DNA of 64,000 bases from Carnobacterium inhibens subsp. inhibens DSM 13024 (GCF_000746825.1 NZ_JQIV01000006.1:248001-312000), one strand, 5' to 3'. Shown: positions 1 to 8,592, counted from the first letter of the stretch. Program-made: numbers and translations. Notes: generated from the letters alone by a model not told the origin.

Positions 1-1
1 A

Positions 2-337
2 AACTTGGTTGATTTTGATGCTAAATTTGGACACCGTCGTGATGTTGTTGGATATGGTCAAGCAATTGATGAATTTGATGCTCGTGTTGAAGAAATCGTT
101 GGCAAACTAAGAGAAGATGATTTATTATTGATCACTGCCGATCATGGAAATGACCCTATTGCACCTGGAACGGATCACACAAGAGAGTATGTTCCTTTAT
201 TAGCTTATTCTCCTTCAATGAAAGAACACGGCGAAATTTCTCGAGGCCATTTTGCAGATATTGGTGCTACTATTGCAGCTAATTTCGGTGTTCAAGATAC
301 AGGATTTGGTAAAAGCTTCTTAGAAGAATTAAAGTAA
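2..337 (+). CDS. deoB: Phosphopentomutase, C-terminal part (cut by window edge)
   Basis: Only the last 111 codons are present; the frame is open to the left edge. Phosphopentomutase interconverts ribose (or deoxyribose) 1-phosphate and 5-phosphate in nucleoside breakdown. The visible part holds the metal-binding segment ITADHGNDP and the following [12 protein letters not shown] stretch of the alkaline phosphatase superfamily core, then the usual C-terminal [11 protein letters not shown]. The next gene, punA, starts 25 nt downstream, so the two form one operon: PunA releases pentose 1-phosphate and DeoB isomerises it. This is the drm-pupG pair of Bacillus. Identity is secure; the start lies outside the window. 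Confidence 0.96.
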   Translation, partial: NLVDFDAKFGHRRDVVGYGQAIDEFDARVEEIVGKLREDDLLLITADHGNDPIAPGTDHTREYVPLLAYSPSMKEHGEISRGHFADIGATIAANFGVQDTGFGKSFLEELK

Positions 338-362
338 AAAGAATACATTAATGGAGGAAATT

Positions 363-1187
363 ATGACTACAGCATTATTAAAGAAAGTTAATGAAGCAAA
401 AAGCTATATTTTAGAAAATGGTGTTCAAGATATAGAAGTTGGATTGATTCTAGGTTCTGGATTAGGGGAGTTAGGGGACGAAGTTGAAAATCCAATTGCG
501 ATCTCATATAGTAAGATCCCTCATTTTCCTGTGTCTACTGTAGAAGGACATGCTGGACAATTAGTATATGGAACATTGGGCGGTAAAAAAGTATTAGCTA
601 TGCAAGGGCGTTTTCATTTTTATGAAGGGTATACTTTAGAAGAAGTGACTTTCCCGATACGAGTAATGAAAGCACTTGGTATCCATTCATTGATCGTGAC
701 AAATGCAGCTGGCGGAGTCAATACTGATTTCACTCCAGGCGAATTAATGATGATCACAGATCAAATTAACTATACTGGTACCAATCCTTTAATAGGACCA
801 AATGATGCTTCTATGGGACCGCGTTTCACGGATATGAGTCATGCCTATGATGCAGCTTACCAAGAAACCGTTCGTTCTGTAGCTAAGAACATGGATATAG
901 ACTTAAAAGAAGGCGTATATATTGGTTTTTCTGGTCCAACTTATGAAACTCCAGCCGAAATAAAAATGGTTCGTCAATTTGGTGCTGATGCTGTTGGGAT
1001 GTCTACTGTTCCAGAAGTTATTGTAGCAAACCATGCAGGTATGAGAGTCATCGGTATATCTTGTATTACTAATTTAGCTGCTGGCATGCAAGCGACATTA
1101 AATCATGAAGAAGTGGTAGAAACAACACAGCGTGTTAAACATACATTTAAAGCTTTTGTAAAAACTATTCTTTCAGAAATGAAATAA
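363..1187 (+). CDS. punA: Purine nucleoside phosphorylase, trimeric PunA type
   Basis: Splits inosine or guanosine with phosphate into base and ribose 1-phosphate, in the cytoplasm. The 274-residue protein has the family features GSGLGELG near the N-terminus, EGHAGQLVYG, NAAGG, the GPTYETPAE segment and the SxxxEV-type site GMSTVPEV. I place the start at ATG 363 because GGAGG at 353-357 sits five bases before it; an upstream in-frame ATG at 351 contains that SD and has none of its own. It follows deoB in one operon and is closed by the hairpin at 1208-1270. A second, unrelated phosphorylase class (deoD) lies at 44560. Confidence 0.95.
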   Translation: MTTALLKKVNEAKSYILENGVQDIEVGLILGSGLGELGDEVENPIAISYSKIPHFPVSTVEGHAGQLVYGTLGGKKVLAMQGRFHFYEGYTLEEVTFPIRVMKALGIHSLIVTNAAGGVNTDFTPGELMMITDQINYTGTNPLIGPNDASMGPRFTDMSHAYDAAYQETVRSVAKNMDIDLKEGVYIGFSGPTYETPAEIKMVRQFGADAVGMSTVPEVIVANHAGMRVIGISCITNLAAGMQATLNHEEVVETTQRVKHTFKAFVKTILSEMK

Positions 1188-1207
1188 AAAAATCATTGAT
1201 TAGATAG

Positions 1208-1270
1208 AAAGAGGAACTGTGAAGAAGTTATGGCCTAGTTGCCAAACTTTTAAGCAGTTTCTCTTTTCTT
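1208..1270 (+). terminator. Probable intrinsic terminator of deoB-punA
   Basis: AAAGAGGAACTG (1208-1219) pairs with CAGTTTCTCTTT (1255-1266), 12 pairs with one G-U. A nested AAGTT..GGC / GCC..AACTT stem lies inside. A T-rich stretch follows. The loop is longer than usual, so this could also be a processed structure. Confidence 0.65.
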
Positions 1271-1326
1271 CATTAATTTAATACAATTGAAGAATAGTAG
1301 AAAGATTTGATTTTTTAGAGTGTGCA

Positions 1327-1525
1327 AATAGGGTTGTATGACAAATGGTGTGGATGCTTCAAAAAAATTTCTTCTGGAATGGACGGGTTTGCTTGTGGAG
1401 CCATGGGACCGCCTGTAAGCCTGGAGTCTTACAGGCTTTCAAGCTTCAAATAAACCCTAATCGCTGAAGCGCTAACGGTTTATAATTCTCATTGAATCCT
1501 ATACAGGGCTACAAGCAACCCTATT
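1327..1525 (+). ncRNA. ssrS: Candidate 6S RNA (ssrS) in the punA-lysA gap
   Basis: The 492-nt gap has no convincing ORF but holds one closed structured unit of 199 nt. The ends pair perfectly: AATAGGGTTG (1327-1336) with CAACCCTATT (1516-1525). A second block, GTGTGGAT (1348-1355), pairs with ATCC-T-ATAC (1496-1504). The apical arm has GGGTTT (1385-1390) with AAACCC (1452-1457), GCTTG (1391-1395) with CAAGC (1440-1444), and a perfect 9-bp tip hairpin GCCTGTAAG (1411-1419) / CTTACAGGC (1428-1436). Between the arms is a large open bubble (1356-1384 and 1458-1495), with a small hairpin CGCTGAAGCG on its 3' side. Closing stem, central bubble, long apical arm and about 200 nt length are the architecture of bacterial 6S RNA, which mimics an open promoter and binds RNA polymerase. 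The family call is from shape only; I see no strong promoter or terminator at its edges. Confidence 0.6.
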
Positions 1526-1679
1526 ACTCCAGAAATGTTTGGTGAGTATTTTGAATAATCTATCAACATTAAAATTTATAGACCCGCAAATAGGCACTAT
1601 TGATCACATTGAGAAAAGCTTTTTTTTGTGTTAAAGTAAGTAAAGCAAAAAACAAGCAAAACTGAGATGAGGATAGTTA

Positions 1680-2993
1680 ATGGACGAAAGATTACTAACA
1701 GGAACAATGAAAATAAATAAAGCTAACCATTTAGAAATAGGTGGTATAGACACTATTTCATTAGTTGAAAAATATGGAACGCCTCTTTATGTATATGATA
1801 TTTCTCAGGTTAAACACAAAGCACAAATGTTTAAAAAAGCCTTTCAAGATAGAAAAATCAAAGCACAAGTAGCCTATGCAAGTAAAGCTTTTTCTTGTTT
1901 AGCTATTTATCAATTAATGGCCAAGGAAGAAATGTCTTTAGATGTGGTTTCTGGAGGAGAACTTTTTACAGCTATCCAAGCTGATTACCCTAGTAAAAAA
2001 ATTCATTTTCACGGAAATAATAAATCAGATGCTGAAATCTTTGCTGCATTGGATTATAATATCGGCTGCTTTGTAGTAGATAATTTTTATGAATTAGAAA
2101 AATTAAATCACTATACAAATCAACGCAAGCAAAATATGTCGATTTTATTGAGAGTAACTCCAGGAGTTGAAGCTCATACACATGAGTACATTACAACTGG
2201 GCAAACAGATTCTAAATTTGGATTTGACCTTAATAATGGACAAGCTCAACAAGCTTTGCAATTAGCTATGCAGATGCCATATATTGATGTAATGGGATTG
2301 CATTGCCACATAGGATCACAAATTTTTGAAACAGAAGGATTTAGTCTGGCCATTGATAAATTAGTCATGCAATCAAAAGAATGGCATGACGCTATGGGAT
2401 TTGACTTGCGGGTATTAAATGTTGGCGGAGGCTTTGGGATTAGGTATACATCTGAAGATGAGCCATTACCCATAGAAGATTATATCAATAATTTAATTGA
2501 TGAAGTCCAATCTGTCACAACCAAAGTTCAATTACCGATGCCTGAGATCTGGATCGAACCAGGACGCAGTTTAGTTGGAGATGCGGGGATCACCTTATAT
2601 CAAGTTGGCTCACAAAAAATCATACCAGATGTTCGTAATTATTTAGCTATCGACGGGGGAATGACGGATAACATTAGACCCGCGCTTTATGATGCAAAAT
2701 ATACGGGCGTTTTAGCCAATCGTGTAGAGGATGCAGTAGAAGAAACCTATTCTATAGCAGGAAAATGCTGCGAATCTGGTGATATGTTGATATGGGATCT
2801 GCCGCTGCCAAAAGCAGATGACAAAGATGTTTTAGCAGTCTTTAGTACTGGAGCTTATGGATATGCGATGGCTAGTAATTACAATCGTATTCCAAGACCG
2901 CCAGTCATCTTTGTTGAAAATGGAAAAGATTTTTTAGCTATTAAGCGAGAAAGTTATGCAGACTTAATGAGATTAGAACGCTCTCTATATTAA
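1680..2993 (+). CDS. lysA: Diaminopimelate decarboxylase
   Basis: PLP enzyme that decarboxylates meso-diaminopimelate to L-lysine, the last step of the pathway that dapB (20559) also serves. The 437-residue protein has the fold-III decarboxylase layout: PLP lysine K69 in YASKAF, HGNNK, the HCHIGSQ strand, the phosphate-binding glycine run GGGFGI, EPGRS, and CCESGD about residue 361 that supplies the active-site cysteine from the partner subunit, then TGAYGYAMAS. GATGAGGATAGTTA precedes the ATG. It stands alone between the 6S-like RNA and ribT; in Bacillus subtilis it follows the spoIIA/spoVA genes, which are absent here. Confidence 0.96.
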   Translation: MDERLLTGTMKINKANHLEIGGIDTISLVEKYGTPLYVYDISQVKHKAQMFKKAFQDRKIKAQVAYASKAFSCLAIYQLMAKEEMSLDVVSGGELFTAIQADYPSKKIHFHGNNKSDAEIFAALDYNIGCFVVDNFYELEKLNHYTNQRKQNMSILLRVTPGVEAHTHEYITTGQTDSKFGFDLNNGQAQQALQLAMQMPYIDVMGLHCHIGSQIFETEGFSLAIDKLVMQSKEWHDAMGFDLRVLNVGGGFGIRYTSEDEPLPIEDYINNLIDEVQSVTTKVQLPMPEIWIEPGRSLVGDAGITLYQVGSQKIIPDVRNYLAIDGGMTDNIRPALYDAKYTGVLANRVEDAVEETYSIAGKCCESGDMLIWDLPLPKADDKDVLAVFSTGAYGYAMASNYNRIPRPPVIFVENGKDFLAIKRESYADLMRLERSLY

Positions 2994-3055
2994 TTTAAAG
3001 AGATAAAAAACACTAATACTCTGATGTTGCAAGCTTAGAGCGCTAGGAGGATACT

Positions 3056-3463
3056 ATGTTACTCGATTACAAAAATGATTATGAAAAAATTTCAATGGGA
3101 TTGCTCTCATTTGTTCCGGACTTAAAAGACGTTTCGCGTTTGCAGAATGAAATGGATTGGTACCAAAGTAAAGAAAACTACAAACTTTATTTATGGAAGA
3201 GTGAAGAAACTCAAGATATCATAGCTGTAATAGGTGTTGAGATTGGAAACGATATGATATTAGTAAGACATATCTCTATTAACCCTTCATTCAGAAATGA
3301 AGGAATCAGTTACAAAATTTTAGAAGCATTAGAAAAACGACTCCCTCAGAAAAAAGTAATGGGAACGTTAGAAACCGCCTCTTTAATTGCAAAATGGGAG
3401 CAAGAGAAAAGTAAAAAGGACCAACAGTCTATTTTATTGACTGATGAAAAAGGCGAGGATTAA
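3056..3463 (+). CDS. ribT: RibT-like GNAT N-acetyltransferase
   Basis: A 135-residue protein with a GNAT-like core: a strand AVIGVEIG, then LVRHISINPSFRNEGISYKILEALEKRL, where the FRNEGIS turn matches the acetyl-CoA pyrophosphate-binding loop (R/Q-x-x-G-x-G/S). RibT sits at the end of the Bacillus rib operon and next to scpA in many lactic acid bacteria; its substrate is not settled. TAGGAGG stands just ahead of ATG 3056. The stop codon abuts the ATG of scpA, so the two are translated together. The rib biosynthetic genes are missing here, but an FMN riboswitch and ribU lie 5 kb downstream. Family call good, function unknown. Confidence 0.8.
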   Translation: MLLDYKNDYEKISMGLLSFVPDLKDVSRLQNEMDWYQSKENYKLYLWKSEETQDIIAVIGVEIGNDMILVRHISINPSFRNEGISYKILEALEKRLPQKKVMGTLETASLIAKWEQEKSKKDQQSILLTDEKGED

Positions 3464-4237
3464 ATGTCATCCGATATAAATATAAAAATTGATGCATTTG
3501 AAGGACCATTAGATCTATTATTGCAATTGATCAAACACTTAGAGATTGATATTTATGATATCCCAATTGCTGAAGTTACAGCACAATACTTAAATTACAT
3601 CCGAGCAATGAAAGTATTGCAATTAGATATTGCTGGAGATTATTTAGTTATGGCAGCAACTTTAATGGCAATAAAAAGTAAATTGCTTTTACCTAAACAA
3701 GAAATGAATGCTGATCCAGAAGATGAAGTTTTTTTTGAATCCGGTGAAGATCCTCGAGATGCGTTAGTAGAGCAATTATTGGAATACCGTAAATATAAGT
3801 CGGCAGCAGCTTTGTTAAAAGTAAAAGAAGAAGAACGAAGCCAATATTTTTCAAAGGAACCTACTAACCTAGAATCATTACAAGAAAAAGTTCCATTGGA
3901 GCCTCTTCAAATCAGTACGTTTGATTTAGTTGCAGCTTTTCAAGATATGTTTAATAAAAAAATGAAGAAAATACCACTGCAAACAACGATTAGAGCAGAA
4001 GAAACAACGATTAATGAAAAAATGGATTTTATTATGGGGAAATTACGAAGTACCATTGCAAACCAAGGTGTTTTGTTTACTGGGCTATTTGATATTCCTA
4101 CAAAAAATGAGATGGTAACAACGTTTATGGCTTTGCTTGAATTAATAAAAGAAAAAAATGTTTTTATTCAGCAAGAAGTCACGTATGGAGATATTATTGT
4201 CTATCCATCAGAATCAAAAGAAACAGGTGATGAGTAG
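3464..4237 (+). CDS. scpA: Segregation and condensation protein A (kleisin)
   Basis: Kleisin subunit of the SMC-ScpAB condensin that compacts and separates the chromosome. The 257-residue protein opens with the conserved IKIDAFEGPLDLLLQLI helix that contacts SMC, followed by the DIYDIPIAEVTAQYL segment and KSKLLLP, with a C-terminal winged-helix region that binds the SMC head. Start ATG 3464 directly follows the ribT stop. The 3' end touches scpB, which is a normal arrangement and fits equimolar assembly. Confidence 0.95.
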   Translation: MSSDINIKIDAFEGPLDLLLQLIKHLEIDIYDIPIAEVTAQYLNYIRAMKVLQLDIAGDYLVMAATLMAIKSKLLLPKQEMNADPEDEVFFESGEDPRDALVEQLLEYRKYKSAAALLKVKEEERSQYFSKEPTNLESLQEKVPLEPLQISTFDLVAAFQDMFNKKMKKIPLQTTIRAEETTINEKMDFIMGKLRSTIANQGVLFTGLFDIPTKNEMVTTFMALLELIKEKNVFIQQEVTYGDIIVYPSESKETGDE

Positions 4238-4238
4238 T

Positions 4239-4817
4239 ATGGATGAATTAGCAGCAATTGAAGCACTTCTTTTTGTAGCTGGGGATGAAGGGATGTCTTT
4301 AGAAGAAATTTCTACTATCTTAGACTGTTCAACTCAGCAAGCTTATCAGTTCCTGATGCGCCTTCAAAAAAATTATGAAGAAGCGACTTCAAGAGGGTTA
4401 ATGCTTCTTGAGGTTGGGAACCAATATCAATTGGCTACTAAAAAAGAGTATGCAGATGTGATAAAAAAATATGCGATCTCACCATTAACAACTAATTTAT
4501 CACAAGCAGCGTTGGAAACACTTGCAATAATAGCTTATAAGCAACCTTTAACGCGGATGGAGATCGATGAGATCCGTGGAGTCCAAACAAGTGGAGCATT
4601 GCAAAAATTAACGCTTAGAGGGCTTATTGAACCTAAAGGACGGGTAGAAGGACCAGGAAGAGCTATTTTATATGGAACTTCTGATTATTTTATGGATTAT
4701 TTTGGTCTTAAAGAGTTGTCTGATTTACCAGAAATAACAGAATTAGAAACGGAAAATACTGAAAAAGAATCCGATTTATTTTTTGAACGGTTTAATCAAC
4801 AATTTGAAAATGAATAA
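4239..4817 (+). CDS. scpB: Segregation and condensation protein B
   Basis: Dimeric winged-helix partner of ScpA in the SMC complex. The protein (about 192 residues) shows the family motifs AAIEALLFVAGDEG, the LATKKEY strand, LSQAALETLAIIAYKQPLTR and the IDEIRGV / LIEPKGRVEGPGRAILYGTS block, ending in an acidic tail. I choose ATG 4239 because AGGTG at 4225-4229 is nine bases upstream; an alternative in-frame ATG at 4230 overlaps the scpA stop but has no spacing from that SD. It is followed 25 nt later by rluB. Confidence 0.94.
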   Translation: MDELAAIEALLFVAGDEGMSLEEISTILDCSTQQAYQFLMRLQKNYEEATSRGLMLLEVGNQYQLATKKEYADVIKKYAISPLTTNLSQAALETLAIIAYKQPLTRMEIDEIRGVQTSGALQKLTLRGLIEPKGRVEGPGRAILYGTSDYFMDYFGLKELSDLPEITELETENTEKESDLFFERFNQQFENE

Positions 4818-4842
4818 AAATAGAGAATACTAAGGAGAAATT

Positions 4843-5577
4843 ATGGAAAGATTACAGAAAGTTTTGGCTCATGCCGGAGTAGCTTCAAGACGTAAATCAG
4901 AAGAACTTATTTCTAAAGGTCATGTTAGAGTAAATGGAACTGTTGTAAAGGAAATGGGTGTTTTAGTAGGGAATTCAGATCTAATTGAAGTAGATGGTGT
5001 TCCAATTTATAGAGAAGAACCGGTTTATTTCTTATTGAATAAACCTAGAAATATGATCACGGCAGTTTCAGATGACAAAGATCGTCCAGTAGTGACAGAC
5101 TTATTTCCAAATATAGAACAACGTATTTATCCGGTTGGTCGTTTAGATTACGATACAACAGGCGCTTTGATCTTAACAAATGATGGAGAACTTTCTCAAT
5201 TACTGATGCATCCTAAACATCAAATAGATAAAACTTATGTTGCGAAAGTTAAAGGTATGATTGATCGGAAATCTTTGAATAGATTAGAAAAAGGGGTAGT
5301 TGTTGAAGGCAAAAAGACTGCACCAGCAAAAGCAAAAATTCTTTCAGCAGACAGGTCTAGAGACATATCTATGGTAGAGTTAACTATACACGAAGGTCGT
5401 AACAGACAAGTTAAAAATATGTTCCAAGCTATTGGACATCCGGTTGAAAAACTTAAAAGAGAATCGTATGGTACGCTGACGTTAGATGGTTTGCAACCAG
5501 GTGAATGGCGCGAATTAAAAACATTTGAAATCTATCAATTGCGTAATGCAGCAACTCAAAATGATACAACTAATTAA
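4843..5577 (+). CDS. rluB: 23S rRNA pseudouridine synthase RluB type
   Basis: Converts a uridine in helix 89 region of 23S rRNA (U2605 in E. coli numbering) to pseudouridine. An N-terminal S4-like RNA-binding domain (MERLQKVLAHAGVASRRKSE, RVNG) is followed by the RsuA/RluB catalytic domain with YPVGRLDYDTTGALILTNDGEL, which carries the catalytic aspartate, then EGRNRQVKNMF. Length 244 residues is typical. AAGGAG lies before ATG 4843. It is the last gene of ribT-scpA-scpB-rluB, ended by the hairpin at 5590-5626. The same order occurs in Bacillus (ypuL). Confidence 0.94.
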   Translation: MERLQKVLAHAGVASRRKSEELISKGHVRVNGTVVKEMGVLVGNSDLIEVDGVPIYREEPVYFLLNKPRNMITAVSDDKDRPVVTDLFPNIEQRIYPVGRLDYDTTGALILTNDGELSQLLMHPKHQIDKTYVAKVKGMIDRKSLNRLEKGVVVEGKKTAPAKAKILSADRSRDISMVELTIHEGRNRQVKNMFQAIGHPVEKLKRESYGTLTLDGLQPGEWRELKTFEIYQLRNAATQNDTTN

Positions 5578-5589
5578 ATGCAATTTCTT

Positions 5590-5626
5590 AGAGCATGGAC
5601 TTAAATACTCCAGCTCTATTTTTTTA
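5590..5626 (+). terminator. Intrinsic terminator after rluB
   Basis: AGAGCaTGG (5590-5598) pairs with CCAGCTCT (5610-5617) with one bulge, followed by ATTTTTTTA. Confidence 0.85.
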
Positions 5627-5744
5627 AGAGTATTGAAGTAAATGAACTTCAACCAATGGTCTAAATAGAGTGAAGCGTTTTTTACATATAATAGAATTAG
5701 TTTTACAAGTGTTTCAGCTTTTGCAGAAGAATCAAATGTATTAG

Positions 5745-5774
5745 TTGAAACTTTGAACAAATGTTGTGTATACT
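5745..5774 (+). promoter_or_regulatory. Candidate promoter of resDE
   Basis: TTGAAA (5745-5750), an 18-nt spacer and TATACT (5769-5774), about 60 nt before the resD ATG. Confidence 0.5.
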
Positions 5775-5833
5775 GGTCTTATACGAAAAAATCAGTAACA
5801 AAACGTGCTAATGGAAATGATGGGGTGTAATAA

Positions 5834-6559
5834 ATGGAAAATGATGTAATGCATCTATTAGTAGTAGATGACGAAGATCGAATTCGCAGACTATTAAAAA
5901 TGTATTTGGAAAGAGAAAACTATGTTATTTCTGAGGCTGACAATGGGGAAGATGCATTGAAAATGGTTCTAGAAAATGATTATGATTTAGTTTTATTAGA
6001 CTTAATGCTGCCAAAAATGGATGGTATTGAAGTTGCTGAAAAAATAAGAGAGAGTAAGACTACTCCAATTATGATGTTAACAGCTAAAGGCGAAGAAATA
6101 AGCCGCATTGAAGGATTTGAGGTTGGAGCAGATGATTATATCGTGAAACCCTTTAGTCCAAGAGAAGTAGTTTTAAGAGTCTCAGCTATTCTAAAAAGAA
6201 CCCAAAGCAGCAAACCGAAAGAAAAAGCCAATCCTGATTTAATTGAAATGCCGCATTTTGAAATCGATGACCAATCTCATCGTGTGTTGGCTGATGGAAA
6301 TGTTGTTAATTTAACACCAAAAGAATATGATTTGTTATTATATTTAGCGCAATCTCCTGATCAAATTTTTGGAAGAGAACAATTATTAAGAGAAGTATGG
6401 AAATACGAATTTTTCGGGGACTTGAGAACAGTAGATACTCATATCAAACGTCTCAGAGAAAAATTAACTAAACATTCAGAGGCAGCTGCAAAAATGATTG
6501 TTACTGTTTGGGGACTTGGTTATAAATTTAATTCTTTTCCTGAAGAATCTGAAAAGTAG
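5834..6559 (+). CDS. resD: OmpR-family response regulator, ResD/SrrA type
   Basis: A 241-residue DNA-binding regulator. The receiver domain (about 1-125) has the acidic pair D12-D13, phospho-acceptor D56 in LLDLMLP, the signalling threonine in MLTAK and K105 in YIVKPF. A winged-helix domain (about 140-232) carries LTPKEYDLLLYLA, the recognition helix RTVDTHIKRLREKL and the terminal VWGLGYKF. The pairing with the sensor 8 nt downstream and the position after scpAB-rluB match ResDE of Bacillus and SrrAB of Staphylococcus, which respond to oxygen and respiratory state. The resABC cytochrome c maturation genes that precede resDE in Bacillus are absent, so its regulon may differ here. Confidence 0.9.
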   Translation: MENDVMHLLVVDDEDRIRRLLKMYLERENYVISEADNGEDALKMVLENDYDLVLLDLMLPKMDGIEVAEKIRESKTTPIMMLTAKGEEISRIEGFEVGADDYIVKPFSPREVVLRVSAILKRTQSSKPKEKANPDLIEMPHFEIDDQSHRVLADGNVVNLTPKEYDLLLYLAQSPDQIFGREQLLREVWKYEFFGDLRTVDTHIKRLREKLTKHSEAAAKMIVTVWGLGYKFNSFPEESEK

Positions 6560-6567
6560 GTTGAAAT

Positions 6568-8364
6568 ATGTTTAAATTAAATAGTTTAGTTACTCGTACT
6601 TGGGTGGTAACGATGTTGGCTATCGGCATTTGTTTTTTTACTACGAACCAAGTATACGAAAAGTTATACACAAACAATATAGAAGAAAGTTACATCAATG
6701 ATTTTGAACATTCAATTAACTCTATAACCAATCTTTTAGAAGAGGATCCAAATTTTTTGGTTGAAAATATTGATAAAATTCGATCTTATGATGACCATCT
6801 TTCTTTAGTGATCACACAAAATGATGAGCCTATTAGCTATTCTTCAAATGTAAAAATGGATGATCAATCCAATGACTTTACAACTATCAAGGCAAATGGT
6901 GAAGTCGAAAATGAGTTGAAAAATGGGGAAAATACGCTTGTTAAAGACGAGATAAAATTAGATGGTAAACCGAGTATACCGTATATTTTTAAAATCCAAA
7001 ATTTTACTTTTAATGGTCAAGAAAGCAAGCTTTACATTTATGGCGATTTGTCGTTTTTAAGCAGCACGCATAACAAGATGCAAGTGTGGTCAGCTATTAA
7101 TGTTATTTTTTACATTATTATAGGAATTTTATTGTTTTATTATTTCCAACGTAGATTTGGCAGACCGTTAACTCAATTAAGAGATATCGCATATGATTAT
7201 GCTAAAAATGATTTCACTCAACAAGCACAGTCAACTTACAAAGATGAGTTAGCTCAGTTAGCCTTAGCTATGAATAAAATGGGCAAATCATTAGAAGTAA
7301 CTGGAGCAGCTACTAGACAAGAAAAAGAACTTTTAGAAAATATCGTGACATCCATTTCTACAGGGGTATTGTATTATAATCAAGATAAAACATTGTTAAT
7401 GTCAAACCCTTTGGGAGATGAATTCTTACAGCATTTATACCAAACAGATCAAGTAATGAAAACGGTTATACCTGATCTGTTGGAATATCGAATTGATTCT
7501 ATTATACGATTTCCTGAGAAAATAAGTTATGATAATAATATTGATGACTATTATTATAATATAACGTTGATTCCACTTTTTGATGAAAATTTAGACAGTG
7601 TTCGTGGTGTATTAGTTTCTATTCAAGATATTACAAAAGAAAAACGTCTTGATATTATGCGAAATGACTTTATTAATAATATTTCTCATGAGTTAAGAAC
7701 GCCTTTGGTGATGATCCAAGGGTACAGTGAGGCAATTTTAGATGATATAGCTGAAACTCAAGATGAGAAAAAAGAAATGGCAAAAATAATCGGTGAAGAA
7801 TCCGTGAGAATGAATCGAATGGTAAATGAAATGCTCGATAGTTCTAGAATGGAAGCGGGTTTTATTAACTTAATAAAATTGGATGTCCATTTGGAAGGCT
7901 TTTTTAATAAACTGTTTACTCGATTTGCCACAATGTCAGAAAAAAATAATATTCGCTTAGAATTAGAAATTGATCCTAATTTAGATTCTTACTACATGGA
8001 TGAAGATAAAATGAGTCAAGTTTTTGTAAATTTAATCAATAATGCTATTAGGCATACTAGTATGGTCAATAGAGAACATAAAAAAGTGAAAATCTTTGTG
8101 CATTTAGACAAGATTATGGATGAAGTCTTAATTGAGGTCATTGATAATGGAACAGGGATTCCAGAAGAAGATATACCTTATATTTTTGATCGATTCTATA
8201 AAGCAGATAAATCTAGAACTGTAATGAAAGGCGATAAAACAGGTACAGGTATTGGCTTATCCATTGTAAAAAATATAATAGAAGCTCATGGTGGATTTGT
8301 CGAAGTACAGAGTATTGTCAATGAACAAACGAAATTTATCGTTCATTTGCCCTATTTAGATTAA
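6568..8364 (+). CDS. resE: Sensor histidine kinase, ResE/SrrB type
   Basis: A 598-residue membrane kinase. It has a first membrane helix (about 10-27), an extracytoplasmic sensor region (about 30-170), a second helix (about 173-192), a HAMP linker, a PAS-like domain (about 255-355), the HisKA domain with H374 in NISHELRTPL, and a HATPase domain with N box (FVNLINNAIRHT), G1 DNGTGIPEED, F box YIFDRFYKAD and G2 GTGIGLSIVKNI. It is coupled to resD by an 8-nt gap. The extracytoplasmic loop plus PAS suggests two sensing inputs, as in ResE. The ligand cannot be told from the sequence. Confidence 0.92.
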   Translation: MFKLNSLVTRTWVVTMLAIGICFFTTNQVYEKLYTNNIEESYINDFEHSINSITNLLEEDPNFLVENIDKIRSYDDHLSLVITQNDEPISYSSNVKMDDQSNDFTTIKANGEVENELKNGENTLVKDEIKLDGKPSIPYIFKIQNFTFNGQESKLYIYGDLSFLSSTHNKMQVWSAINVIFYIIIGILLFYYFQRRFGRPLTQLRDIAYDYAKNDFTQQAQSTYKDELAQLALAMNKMGKSLEVTGAATRQEKELLENIVTSISTGVLYYNQDKTLLMSNPLGDEFLQHLYQTDQVMKTVIPDLLEYRIDSIIRFPEKISYDNNIDDYYYNITLIPLFDENLDSVRGVLVSIQDITKEKRLDIMRNDFINNISHELRTPLVMIQGYSEAILDDIAETQDEKKEMAKIIGEESVRMNRMVNEMLDSSRMEAGFINLIKLDVHLEGFFNKLFTRFATMSEKNNIRLELEIDPNLDSYYMDEDKMSQVFVNLINNAIRHTSMVNREHKKVKIFVHLDKIMDEVLIEVIDNGTGIPEEDIPYIFDRFYKADKSRTVMKGDKTGTGIGLSIVKNIIEAHGGFVEVQSIVNEQTKFIVHLPYLD

Positions 8365-8373
8365 TATGCTAAT

Positions 8374-8402
8374 AAAAAGTAAGCGAAAGTGTTGCTTTTT
8401 TT
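8374..8402 (+). terminator. Terminator after resE
   Basis: AAAAAGTAA (8374-8382) pairs with TTGCTTTTT (8392-8400), with one G-U, then more T. It overlaps the -35 of the next promoter. Confidence 0.6.
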
Positions 8403-8420
8403 CTTCTCATGTTATACAAT
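8392..8420 (+). promoter_or_regulatory. Promoter of the FMN riboswitch-ribU unit
   Basis: TTGCTT (8392-8397), 17-nt spacer, TACAAT (8415-8420). Transcription would start about 15-20 nt before the riboswitch aptamer. Confidence 0.7.
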
Positions 8421-8442
8421 GAACTTGTTAAAAAAATATAAA

Positions 8443-8567
8443 GATTCGTCTTCAGGGGCAGGGTGAAATTCCCGACCGGTGGTATAGTCCACGAGCTAAA
8501 TAGCATTATTTGGTTGAACTGGTTAAATTCCAGTACCGACAGTAAAGTCTGGATAAAGAAGATGGGG
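8443..8567 (+). promoter_or_regulatory. FMN riboswitch (RFN element)
   Basis: The stretch has the hallmark conserved blocks of the FMN aptamer in order: TCTTCAGGGGCAGGGTGAAA, TTCCCGACCGGTGGTA, GTCCACGAGC, a variable hairpin, TTGAACTGGTTAAATTCCAG, TACCGACAGTAAAGTCTGG and the closing GAAGATGGGG that pairs with the 5' CTTC. Known FMN riboswitches turn off riboflavin genes when FMN is abundant. It lies between the promoter at 8392-8420 and the terminator at 8593-8640, so control by premature termination of ribU is the natural reading. Confidence 0.97.
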
Positions 8568-8592
8568 TTTATTTGAATAGTTGTAATTGTTC

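Noticed and set aside
1579-1635. Possible terminator GAAAAGCTTTTTTTT before lysA
   Set aside because: The stem is only AAAAGCTTTT without a loop; too short to support a terminator call.
1990-2181. Minus-strand ORF inside lysA
   Set aside because: Shadow frame of a strongly conserved gene, with no SD and no family features. The same reasoning removed the other antisense ORFs, including the long one opposite rpsB (61758-62372).
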